A stretch of DNA of 11,599 bases from Hepatocystis sp. ex Piliocolobus tephrosceles (Eukaryota; Apicomplexa; Aconoidasida; Haemosporida; Plasmodiidae), in contig CABPSV020000375.1 in assembly GCA_902459845.2 (NCBI GenBank), positions 1-11,599 of the forward strand, written 5' to 3'. Both the position numbers and the translations under genes were made by a program. The notes beneath the pieces were generated by a model. It did not search any database and was not told the origin of the DNA. It was given only the letters and a program-made list of their open reading frames with translations. Positions 9,001-11,599 of this stretch are shown here, one piece after another. How positions within the stretch are numbered: the stretch's first letter is position 1; every line of letters starts with the position of its first letter.

Positions 9001-10663
9001 CGTTATACTTGTTACAGTCATACGTGTTTAACGATGCATTATTTGTATCTTTAAATTGTTTTGTCTCTGTCAAAGGATTTGTATTAATTGGGGTCTGATT
9101 AGTTGATGCAGTAAAGAGATGGTTATTATGTGTTATTAAATTTTTTTTTTTATAATTTTCTATTTCGAAAATATTCTGTTCTTCATATCCATCGAATGGA
9201 CAAACGTCATTTATTTTTTTAACACTATTAACCGATTGTAAATCATGTATGTTGGTTTTACTTACGCACGTTGAGTTATTTTGATTGCAAACTTCTGTTT
9301 TGTTTATCCCTTTATCGTGTTTTTTGTTTTTTATAATGGCTTCTTTTTTTTTTTTACTCTTACCTTTTTGATAATATTCATCAGGTTGTTTCTTTTCCAA
9401 GTCCAACTTAGCACAATAACTATCTATTTTTTTTTTTAATTCATATGAAAGTGCATTGCTTACTTTAAATTTTGAACTAGCTATTTTTTTTTTCCCTATA
9501 TAGTAGTATTTGTTTTTTTTAACTTTTCTTTTAACATATATATATTCATAAAACTTTATTTTTGCATTTTGAAAATCATTTATATGAATATATGCGATAA
9601 CAATAGGAATATATAATTGAAACAATACAGAATTGAAATTTATATATTTTATGTTTTTTTTATTTATTTCATATTTGAATTTGTTATTTTTACTAAATAG
9701 GTATATATCAAAGTAGCTAAAAGAGGGTAATGTTATAATACTATTATTAATAATCTTGTCAATTTTTTCAAAATCTGTACGTTTCAAAACATAATTAAAA
9801 TTAATACGTTCGTAATGTTTATGTTCATTGGTTTTATGGTTGTAGTGATATTTTATGTTACGGCTGTAACGATTTGTCTCGACCATGTTTTTATTAATAC
9901 GATACGAGTTTGTAAACGGTTTATTGTTTATACTGCTATTGTTTATACTGCTATTGTTTATATTATTATTGCTGCTATTGCTGCTATTGCTGCTATTGCT
10001 GCTATTGCTACGATTACTACTATTGCTACGATTGCTACGATTGCTACGATTGCTACGATTGCTACGATTGCTACGATTGCTACGATTACTACGATTGCTA
10101 CGATTACTACTATTTCTATTTGTACTATTATTTGCATTATTATTGCTGTTGATACTACCTAATGGATGAAATATGTATTCCTTTTTATAAGTTTCGATTG
10201 ATGTATTTTGTTCGAGTTTATTTTGTACTAACTCATTTTGTGGGGACTCATTTTTTGCTATATTATTACAAATACTATTAGTAACATTACTATTGTTTAT
10301 ATAGTTAGTATTAACATCGGCCTCTCTATATATTAACGATTTTACTTTTTTATTTAAGTCCAAAATTTTTATAATTTGTTTATATCGGAAGTTGTTAATG
10401 ATTGGTTTGTTTTTATTTAAAAAACTAGTGTAATAAGTAATCACTACGTTTTTAAATGTATCATAATTTTCTATTACTTTTTTAAACTTATGGTAATTTA
10501 ATAATTTATTGTTATTACGAATATGTTTCCTCAAAATATCTCGAAGTTTAATTTTGTCATTTTTTTTTATGCTATCGTTATGTATACTTTTGCTCAACGA
10601 TCTATCTGTATGATATTTTTTTAACTCTCCTTTATTTATTGTCCCGTATAAAATATTCATCAT
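1..10663 (-). CDS. Giant TPR-like protein with low-complexity inserts, 3' end outside window; candidate TTC7/YPP1-type scaffold
   Basis: Triplet-by-triplet reading shows one open frame of 3,554 codons from ATG at 10663 to position 2, with no in-frame stop; the left edge cuts it, so the true protein is longer. The start is the first of two adjacent ATGs (protein begins MMNILYGTINKGELKKYH). The upstream in-frame stop is at 10745-10747 with no earlier ATG, and A at -3 suits initiation. No intron is needed inside the window. The protein is Asn/Lys/Ile/Tyr/Ser-rich; hydrophobic helix-like islands are separated by hydrophilic inserts and tandem repeats, as is typical of Plasmodium. Several islands match the TPR pattern, and their order resembles TTC7/YPP1, whose members work with EFR3 and FAM126 to recruit PI4-kinase III-alpha to the plasma membrane. 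That function is inferred. No signal peptide is visible and no catalytic motif was recognised. The alternative is a Plasmodium-specific helical-repeat protein of unknown function. The coding call is near certain; the family is moderately supported. Confidence 0.95.
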   Translation of the reverse strand, partial: MMNILYGTINKGELKKYHTDRSLSKSIHNDSIKKNDKIKLRDILRKHIRNNNKLLNYHKFKKVIENYDTFKNVVITYYTSFLNKNKPIINNFRYKQIIKILDLNKKVKSLIYREADVNTNYINNSNVTNSICNNIAKNESPQNELVQNKLEQNTSIETYKKEYIFHPLGSINSNNNANNSTNRNSSNRSNRSNRSNRSNRSNRSNRSNRSNRSNSSNRSNSSNSSNSSNSSNNNINNSSINNSSINNKPFTNSYRINKNMVETNRYSRNIKYHYNHKTNEHKHYERINFNYVLKRTDFEKIDKIINNSIITLPSFSYFDIYLFSKNNKFKYEINKKNIKYINFNSVLFQLYIPIVIAYIHINDFQNAKIKFYEYIYVKRKVKKNKYYYIGKKKIASSKFKVSNALSYELKKKIDSYCAKLDLEKKQPDEYYQKGKSKKKKEAIIKNKKHDKGINKTEVCNQNNSTCVSKTNIHDLQSVNSVKKINDVCPFDGYEEQNIFEIENYKKKNLITHNNHLFTASTNQTPINTNPLTETKQFKDTNNASLNTYDCNKYNEDIHVNTIKNKNTFLQYKRIATDMVDYGFKKEIDILKKSIRKVKSGVVNNKTSVVKDKTNVINDKTNVVKDKTNVIKDKTNVIKDKTNVIKDKTSVIKDKTSVIKDKTSVIKDKNRRNYYQKKKKRKKKKRYYLTLDEFLLFLKITYKVKSLERLTNILKNIKLEKKIKYITKLKYVTNLEYNKEQNLHKKEKILKKLTQIENKKYYLYNYFFDVLIYFSYFKQIHIIEGLLVVALLYSKLNFITISTYLYRHVYFYLYYLFENYQKKWKAVDLNEQFNKLNSFDINIDEGKYNYIKKKKRQLKISNMLKNSKLQNGTVHNIFKKKRISHDSKSHTEMLKNSTTNDSTRKKKNNNNYFSIGNDEKKEEQPDLGESSYLSGSRIHTLKSNKKYDTPLNSNIYNYSNEDMYHYYQLYKNKIPNLKHNIIKNKLFLNNNKAVYAFQEFVMQIKNNSNFYYLNYELEEYYCCQYNNSHNENFNFFLNKLNKLNKLNKLNKRIFYLNLFNDNIFKQFIINSISVNHKYIFDGLKKHIFIYLNLINHIEIKHMFYENNYNLKNLIYYLYLNKIIKFYDANIFTYEKNLYVLKRIIFLHNTISFNHPNQQKNYLTNEKCLLYTFSKFFFAFCENDANVIDRYKEFTKNGKTGENETVEDEKNKYVQHNKNDYLNIKNISKSDILDGKCDKLHKKNEKKIYGSNLLHSLISTKIRTEKTLRNLSETKKEMTNKDKKKKNFKYVTNGNLSNITNDCYFKNVSNILNNKNDDLNNNMNQSDINHNLYLEKIDYNNKNINYPISLNNINAFININSNVTSNNSAIEMVSKEDYKNQVILMLDTNKEHSNKCYLNNNCSNIINQKEQDTFNDFCVDNKRLSKSHNSYKKNDSLMKQFLNEKNNKSMFNIYNRRVYAKKEETELLPGLKDNQINNKKKNKLGEDHNSECDTNKYNNNSNNNNNNNSKNNNNSKNNNSKNNNSKNNNSKNCNNSKNNNNNKNSNNSKNNNNSKNSNNNKNSNNSNNFDIFYNFKNNELKILIYNFLYIYIFDECIYMNTHKKDINEYLNFSNILKKKQKVRYRFHKLFHRSKMDINENIAIYKKYIKENFLIKNKKKEKILYNTTFGKEHISPTFPVTNKKDINDKDKTTQTVSKILKDENYNIITIKQQPELKKNLSFYTFPMLINNKKQNYNSKIIDLLRDTFKKKIINYNTKINIENYEHIKFLFLITEMLFFILVPYLNMPYSFVYVKSYYNTSGYANDHSNNYNNNANNIDNITSIEMFRLKNKIRRERLYNIYNKGTDTCYYPYNLSCYTDDCNSLIKNNAKPNEKKNKIPSTIHTIFNENRDGFRKGSGYSIKDNINIPSFFLSKIKDNKNDSNIYSDFNLFHPEICDKPDDFTDYKKQCYKKNIQNSIKNETEYIQRYSLFKVEKPKNIYIKKKNLKKKRTNPLLHKNHITDIKTKKSLKGTQKVNNNAYYISLYSFDELKMYLNNNTNNSYNLNLSLETKKHIENVFLYNQYYQVNVEELKKKIYNKGKYFLIKKYEQIITLAYFTRFNTYLLFSIYQRLALLNYLYSNYNSVVSILRYINNIHCKLINHHKVLVGNTNKHKDKKHKTSKNIKNCNLFFYMQNEDIEYDDYIKNTYSTNYINDKNNLHLDNYHSFDKQKHYEKINQIKSFKFSIFFDIFFELKVNFNYLTSAHICVHNSLKYLFFFLKNAHKFNFIVDTKYKKITTNILNQTKTSLTQTKCKNTFSKLKQKLQKNDKSMNSSDDNENDKNVTKNNSKNINLDDSTILKNISSTYLCEKKKKKKSYITEENKKSLSHLKNLNSNMQYLSEENLYSTFYYKKKNKICNHNKLNSYNNEKSNIPTKKYILEYKTDMNKIRSSKLYYIIGISLLKQINTNYFYDNIQEVSILYENDLIDKKINIENVLKNDYNELLKLSHKYIIKSIKIDCNNLLSYYYLCIIYLYELKIKNCVYICKKFLLQNCDNNNALPFFLLSIVVSSTFYPKSEQYLEKGLNRTKKTHRKSYRVCNDSSNSSSNSSSNSSSNSSGNGSSNNSSSNSSGNGSSNNSSSNNSSSNNSSSNNSSSNNSSSNNSSNNSSNNSSSSSNFDHTNEIKMGKKKKNNYNNNNNNNNNNNKGDILTYHNKQYKSLIKLLKKKSPKFYESVTNVSDMFYTCKKKEKNIADLTINNGEAKKLPPVTKICSIHNLMTCEETKEFLCNKFNKDDIYENELINKKGYKTIDNHNVINNKKKKKKKDDDSGGKITYGKKVVELNKSNKKQKMINTVNYNDIKKGKYKYESCTTKESYKNKKNKNLFTHINSHSFSKKTCNKTFFLFALKAIKYNSNNFFFFFLYIYYILISYGFYNVLFYWEKPKRKNKQRDVNKKKRKDAFFKHNLLKNISNSYSLQNKCSTFSRTQLLEDINYDTQEFLSMCDRGDSGSGDSIGSSDSIGSSDSIGSSDSIGSSDSGNNSNRDKLYNFEYNKPLHTNEPNGNKKNHKIHFNSNKNNNLIKKKNLQNRILTNSIMDEINKIQIALNISEEANTNMKKKKKNKIKKNDSTQKQYTTPINIRYSQNKKIKSVNTNQYNNSSYLNTHVPSYLELRNNDNTNINLSKIEKKYYMDMSNINLLPCSMPMLLIIFNHFYKMREQEMKKKKKNKSDMYIYNNMKKIMSYINKNKIKCDLHIQENHSFIKKNVFSNGITQSNSMCYNIRSDNIHNYCFFSFSKNNNKCYSNRYFYSDRGVNVSDINLFSLSKLKYDNNSKDTIEHHEYKKDMLNSYIYNQNFQNSRCEIGSDNNSNDHNSNIHDNNKINSHINRYTFTKQINLQNIYLEAIVWIHICELFIYLKLNAKIILYIFNIINMYIRFYLSLNRNNNYYNLDNTFFFYNLTQHFMCLKCLYIFYLYSKCKRKINNINSKWKKQNSMYNIITNCRTNFKKLKKTKKFSLLHKNNLYKKIFFLEKHSELNNEYYNKSIPTPRIVCNNNNIYLNDSIYDTKFKIPFRLNTTIVK
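440..541 (-). other. TPR-like helix pair, residues 3375-3408
   Basis: The stretch YLEAIVWIHICELFIYLKLN (3375-3394) is followed by AKIILYIFNIINM. Val-Trp-Ile-His at 3380-3383, then Glu-Leu-Phe, a turn at Leu-Asn, Ala3395 and a second helix match a TPR. In TTC7 proteins the post-linker TPR has a closely similar Ile-Trp-Leu, Ala-Glu-Leu-Phe/Tyr pattern. Trp is very rare in this protein, which makes Trp3381 notable. The family's last TPRs would then lie beyond the left edge, which agrees with the missing stop codon. Confidence 0.5.
1374..1390 (-). repeat. A17 tract in the transcript, Lys run
   Basis: A 17-base T run on the plus strand encodes consecutive Lys near residue 3092, next to a further K/N-rich stretch. 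It lies between the SIGSSD repeat and the last TPR-like block. Confidence 0.85.
1628..1699 (-). repeat. Four 18-bp units encoding S-I-G-S-S-D
   Basis: Four tandem 18-base units encode SIGSSD (residues about 2989-3012), preceded by an irregular Gly/Ser/Asp lead (RGDSGSGD). Three units are identical in DNA; the high-coordinate one carries two synonymous act-to-gct changes. The repeat is acidic and Ser-rich, so it could be phosphorylated, and it contrasts with the basic composition around it. Confidence 0.95.
1919..2032 (-). other. Very hydrophobic segment, residues 2878-2915 (TPR helix pair or membrane segment)
   Basis: The segment runs FFLFALKAIKYNSNNFFFFF (2878-2897) and then LYIYYILISYGFYNVLFY, ending in Trp2916. 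Five consecutive Phe codons come from an 18-nt A tract on the plus strand (1971-1988). The first part, Ala-Leu-Lys-Ala-Ile followed by Asn-Ser-Asn-Asn, looks like a TPR helix B plus the inter-unit turn, and the rest like the next helix A. It is also long and apolar enough (2893-2915) to score as transmembrane. The collinear position after the previous TPR block favours the TPR reading. Confidence 0.45.
2261..2281 (-). repeat. A21 tract in the transcript, seven Lys codons
   Basis: Twenty-one consecutive T on the plus strand encode exactly seven Lys (residues 2795-2801), just after Asp-Asp-Asp in the plus-strand order. The reading frame is kept on both sides. Such coding A tracts are tolerated in Plasmodium but are slippage-prone in most organisms. 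Confidence 0.9.
2708..2932 (-). repeat. Ser/Asn tract with 12- and 15-bp units
   Basis: The tract encodes residues 2578-2652. It contains 12-bp units near 2720-2743, six perfect 15-bp units (gct att att act act) at 2744-2833, then two copies of a longer block beginning gcc-att-acc-act (2834 and 2873) that add Gly codons. The mixture shows nested expansion. It sits about 16 residues after the TPR-like tandem, inside what would otherwise be contiguous TPR units. Confidence 0.95.
2978..3385 (-). other. TPR-like tandem, residues 2427-2562
   Basis: This is the most convincing TPR stretch. It begins SSKLYYIIGISLLKQ (2427-2441). After a short polar insert it reads ELLKLSHKYIIKSIKIDCNN (2479-2498), LLSYYYLCIIYLYELKIKNC, VYICKKFLLQNCDNNNALPF and FLLSIV, ending QYLEKGL (2555-2561). 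The cadence of helix, Asp-Cys-Asn-Asn turn, helix, Asp-Asn-Asn-Asn turn, helix is about 34 residues, the TPR period, with Asp/Asn where TPRs have the inter-unit turn. In TTC7 proteins a 'Leu-x-x-Gly' helix followed by two such units has the same order. A Ser/Asn repeat follows directly. Confidence 0.65.
3607..3627 (-). repeat. A21 tract in the transcript, six Lys codons
   Basis: Twenty-one consecutive T on the plus strand encode six Lys (residues 2347-2352) plus parts of the flanking Glu and Ser codons. The frame continues without a break on both sides. Its length equals the tract at 2261-2281. Confidence 0.9.
4274..4450 (-). other. Central TPR-like block, residues 2072-2130
   Basis: The block reads NKGKYFLIKKYEQIITLAYF (2075-2094), then TRFNTYLLFSIYQRLALLNY and ends SVVSILRYI (2121-2129). 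Gly-Lys-Tyr followed by a helix, an aromatic pair, Phe2097 and Tyr2100, then Leu-Leu-Phe-Ser-Ile, resembles the TTC7 central region without needing a gap: a Gly-Gln-Tyr turn, a helix ending in aromatics, a Phe-x-x-Trp/Tyr helix and a final helix carrying Leu-Leu/Leu-Arg. This is one of the best local arguments for that family. I could not run an alignment. Confidence 0.5.
5321..5398 (-). other. Hydrophobic helix, residues 1756-1781, resembling the TTC7 'leucine-rich helix'
   Basis: The segment INIENYEHIKFLFLITEMLF continues into FILVPY. An acidic/polar start is followed by a Leu/Phe/Ile-rich stretch containing Ile-Thr-Glu (1770-1772). TTC7-family proteins have a comparable helix (acidic lead, run of leucines, Ile-Ser/Thr-Glu) just before their central TPRs, and here it also precedes the central TPR-like block. 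The match is short and made from memory of the family pattern, so it counts mainly as part of a collinear set. Confidence 0.4.
5969..6175 (-). repeat. Asn/Lys/Ser low-complexity tract (KNS/KNNS repeats)
   Basis: About 205 bases are built almost only of the plus-strand triplets gtt, att, act and ttt (Asn, Asn, Ser, Lys), encoding residues 1497-1565 with KNNS, KNNNNS and KNS units and a single Cys. Asn alternates AAC and AAT. This is a typical Plasmodium Asn-rich insert, and it ends close to the hydrophobic stretch YNFLYIYIFDECIY. Confidence 0.95.
7110..7690 (-). other. Helical island containing an LNK repeat, residues ~992-1185
   Basis: Roughly 190 residues are depleted in long homopolymers and rich in Phe, Tyr, Leu and Ile. 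It starts near AVYAFQEFVMQ (992-1002), includes two adjacent Cys (a YYCC motif) and continues through segments such as HIFIYLNLINHIEIKHMFYE to CLLYTFSKFFFAFCEND. The hydrophobic periodicity suggests several amphipathic helices, plausibly divergent helical repeats. No exact TPR signature is visible. A run of five LNK tripeptides (1036-1050) interrupts it. Confidence 0.4.
7514..7558 (-). repeat. Five 9-bp units encoding Leu-Asn-Lys
   Basis: Five consecutive Leu-Asn-Lys tripeptides (residues 1036-1050) are encoded by 45 bases with synonymous changes between units: Leu as TTA, CTT or CTA and Asn as AAT or AAC. The synonymous variation shows the peptide is older or under more constraint than the fresher arrays elsewhere. 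It lies inside a helical island rather than in a typical disordered insert. Confidence 0.9.
8207..8386 (-). other. Hydrophobic helical segment with TPR-like pattern, residues 760-819
   Basis: About sixty residues are rich in Tyr, Phe, Leu and Ile with few Asn or Lys, unlike the flanks. The core GLLVVALLYSKLNFITISTY (784-803) has the Ala/Leu-Tyr and Leu-Asn-Phe spacing of a TPR helix A to helix B turn, followed by a very aromatic helix (RHVYFYLYYLFENY). A preceding segment (Phe766-Tyr775) could be another helix. This may be a folded island with divergent TPR units. A membrane segment is less likely, because Arg, His, Lys and Glu recur every few residues. Confidence 0.45.
8609..8641 (-). other. 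Basic Lys/Arg tract, residues 675-685
   Basis: The codons read Gln, four Lys, Arg, four Lys, Arg (QKKKKRKKKKR), directly after the seven-residue repeat array. The composition is that of a monopartite nuclear localisation signal. However, it arises from T14 and T15 runs on the plus strand separated by one C, and poly-Lys is common in this genome, so a targeting role is only a possibility. Confidence 0.6.
8660..8869 (-). repeat. Ten 21-bp units encoding T-(S/N)-V-(I/V)-K-D-K
   Basis: Ten exact 21-base units fill 210 bases and encode residues 599-668. In protein order the first unit is degenerate (SGVVNNK), then TSVVKDK, TNVINDK and TNVVKDK, followed by three TNVIKDK and three TSVIKDK. Adjacent units at the low-coordinate end (8660-8722) differ by at most one base, while those at 8807-8869 diverge, so expansion probably occurred from the low end. 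The seven-residue period with charged Lys-Asp-Lys and an apolar Val-Ile pair is unlike the surrounding Asn/Lys composition. It is followed by a Lys/Arg tract. Confidence 0.97.
9533..9631 (-). other. TPR-like helical hairpin, residues 345-377
   Basis: This is the first clear helix-turn-helix-like island of the giant protein. It reads IPIVIAYIHINDFQNAKIKF around residues 352-371. The spacing Ala-Tyr (357-358), Asp-Phe (363-364), Ala367 and Phe371 fits the second half of a TPR unit, where small and aromatic residues pack two helices. It follows the RSN/SSN repeat region and precedes a Lys-rich linker. In TTC7-family proteins an N-terminal TPR with a similar 'Y...G.Y..A...Y..A' pattern occurs. 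One degenerate unit alone is weak evidence. Confidence 0.55.
9968..10114 (-). repeat. RSN/SSN tripeptide repeats (9-bp units)
   Basis: Two nine-base periods are joined: att-gct-gct on the plus strand (Ser-Ser-Asn) at 9968-10006 and att-gct-acg (Arg-Ser-Asn) at about 10007-10111. Ten Arg codons of the type CGT lie at nearly even spacing, with a few units where act replaces gct or acg. The region encodes residues about 184-232 and forms a basic, Ser-rich, probably disordered linker. Near-identical units suggest recent expansion by slippage or unequal exchange. Confidence 0.95.
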
Positions 10664-10680
10664 GTTTGGGGAGTACTCAT
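10660..10680 (-). promoter_or_regulatory. Six-codon upstream ORF overlapping the main start
   Basis: On the minus strand ATG at 10680-10678 opens a short frame (MSTPQT) that ends with TGA at 10662-10660. The TGA shares two bases with the first main ATG (10663-10661) and one with the second (10660-10658), giving an ATGATG core in which stop and start overlap. A ribosome that starts here would terminate exactly at the main start, a layout suited to termination-reinitiation or to repression. It is the only ATG on this strand between the main start and about 10987. Whether the transcript includes it depends on the unmapped transcription start. Confidence 0.7.
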
Positions 10681-10770
10681 AATATATACGTTTTGAATCA
10701 AAAGAATAAAATAAAAACGTATCCAAGCAAAACAAGTAGTTAAACTAAAACTTGTCCAAACAAAAAAAAC

Positions 10771-10792
10771 AAAAAAAAAAAAAAAAAAAAAA
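10771..10792. repeat. A22/T22 homopolymer in the 5' leader or promoter
   Basis: Twenty-two A on the plus strand, preceded by an A8 run after a C, lie about 110 bases upstream of the main ATG (T22 in the sense strand). Long dA:dT tracts often mark nucleosome-poor promoter DNA in Plasmodium. No function is proven here. Confidence 0.85.
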
Positions 10793-10796
10793 GCAG

Positions 10797-10978
10797 CTAA
10801 AAGCGTAACGTAACCAAACAAAAAACTTAACCAAACAAAACAAAATAAAACTTAACTTAACAAAACAAAATAAAACTTAACTTAACAAAACAAAATAAAA
10901 CTTAACAAAACAAAACCAAACAAAACGTAACGTAACCAAACAAGAAAAAGTAAAACGTAACAAAACAAAATAACCTAA
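10797..10978. repeat. Five-base-step leader repeat (caaaa, cttaa, cgtaa, ccaaa blocks)
   Basis: About 180 bases are composed largely of five-base blocks: caaaa, taaaa, cttaa, cgtaa and ccaaa. A clear 25-bp unit (caaaa-taaaa-cttaa-cttaa-caaaa) occurs at 10841-10865 and 10866-10890, with a shortened copy at 10891-10910. The sense (minus) strand is T/G-rich with no ATG. It lies 130-315 bases upstream of the start and probably forms part of the 5' leader or core promoter. Confidence 0.8.
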
Positions 10979-10980
10979 TT

Positions 10981-11270
10981 ATGGCATTATGTGTATTTTT
11001 ACTTCGCTTCACGTTTTTTTTTTATTTTATTTATTTTTTTTTTTTATTTGCATTATAGCTCACAAAAAAAAACAATTCTTAAAGAATTTACTTTTTACAT
11101 GTGTAATTTTTCTGCCTGTATATTATTCGTAAAAAGATTAATTATTTTCATCGTTTCTTGTTTCTTTTTTCTTGTTTATTGTTTTTTGTTTCATTACAAT
11201 ACTTTATTTTTTTAAGAATGATCGAAACTACTTTATTTATTTTATTTATTTTTTTTTTTTTTAATATATA
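10981..11270. other. T-rich intergenic or promoter stretch, no gene seen
   Basis: This stretch holds alternating T runs (for example 11007-11045) and low-complexity AT sequence. A plus-strand frame at 10991-11215 translates to a Phe-rich 74-residue peptide with no recognisable pattern, and I regard it as chance in T-rich DNA. I see no RNA gene. It is likely upstream control DNA of the minus-strand gene. Confidence 0.6.
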
Positions 11271-11382
11271 TGTCTGTGTAAATATGCTTGTATAAATATG
11301 CTTGTATAAATATGCTTGTATAAATATGCTTGTATAAATATGCTTGTATAAATATGCTTGTATAAATATGCTTGTATATGTA
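11271..11382. repeat. 14-bp tandem array, eight units
   Basis: Eight 14-base units fill exactly 112 bases. Units 2 to 7 (11285-11368) are identical copies of tgcttgtataaata. The first (11271-11284) has three changes and the last (11369-11382) two. Identical central units with degenerate ends are typical of a young minisatellite. It lies about 610 bases upstream of the main ATG in the presumed promoter region. Confidence 0.97.
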
Positions 11383-11599
11383 CGTATGTATACACATGTG
11401 TGTATATATAATATATATATTTTTTTTTTCCGTATATTTTTTGCTTTTTTTATTTCTTACTCTCTTTGTAATTATATTTCTCCCTTTTTTGCTTTCCTCA
11501 TTTCGTATTTAATTATGTATATATATATATATTTTTTACTTTATGTTCAATTAAAACTATTACATATCATTGTGTTTATTTATTTATTCAGGCATGTGT
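11383..11599. other. TA-rich and alternating DNA with a 10-bp palindrome, no gene seen
   Basis: Directly after the 14-bp array comes alternating purine-pyrimidine DNA with a perfect palindrome acacatgtgt (11392-11401) and TA runs (about 11402-11420 and 11517-11532). Between them are T- and C/T-rich stretches. I find no coding frame. The palindrome could be a dimeric transcription-factor site, or simply a product of the alternating sequence. Confidence 0.5.

Noticed and set aside
9815..10169. Plus-strand Ile/Ala/Thr and Leu/Arg repeat frames
   Set aside because: Antisense readings of the RSN/SSN repeats of the giant gene.
10991..11215. Plus-strand 74-residue Phe-rich frame
   Set aside because: Composition is what T-rich DNA gives in any frame; no domain and no conservation evidence.
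11271..11382. CRISPR-like direct repeats
   Set aside because: The 14-bp units are head-to-tail with no spacers; this is a minisatellite in a eukaryotic genome.

Overview
This window looks like nuclear DNA of a malaria parasite (Plasmodium or a close haemosporidian). It is extremely A+T-rich. It carries one huge uninterrupted reading frame in a background where a stop would be expected about every ten codons. The protein is dominated by Asn, Lys, Ile, Tyr and Ser with poly-Lys and poly-Asn/Ser tracts, and the flanking DNA is T-rich with short tandem repeats. The species cannot be fixed by eye.

Essentially the whole window (1 to 10663) is one minus-strand gene, read right to left. I checked every triplet of that frame. 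It runs from an ATG-ATG pair at 10663-10658 to the left edge, 3,554 codons without a stop, so the 3' end is missing. The first in-frame stop upstream of the ATG is at 10745-10747, with no in-frame ATG between. All other reading frames of any length are antisense or out-of-frame shadows, mostly kept open by the internal repeats.

The protein alternates islands of hydrophobic, helix-like, TPR-style sequence with long hydrophilic low-complexity inserts. The islands occur near residues 345-377, 760-819, 992-1185, 1756-1781, 2072-2130, 2427-2562, 2878-2915 and 3375-3408. Their order and local patterns resemble the TTC7/YPP1 family, TPR scaffolds that bring phosphatidylinositol 4-kinase III-alpha to the plasma membrane in other eukaryotes. 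I propose this as a testable inference, not a firm identification. The inserts contain several in-frame tandem repeats: RSN/SSN, (T-S/N-V-I-K-D-K)x10, KNS/KNNS, S/N-rich, and SIGSSD, plus an LNKx5 run inside a helical block.

The right end (10664-11599) is the 5' side of the gene: leader and probable promoter. It holds a six-codon upstream ORF whose TGA overlaps the main ATG, a 22-nt A tract, a C/A-rich field of five-base building blocks with almost no sense-strand ATG, T-rich stretches, an eight-unit 14-bp tandem array and TA-rich alternating DNA. I see no second gene, no RNA gene and no mobile element.
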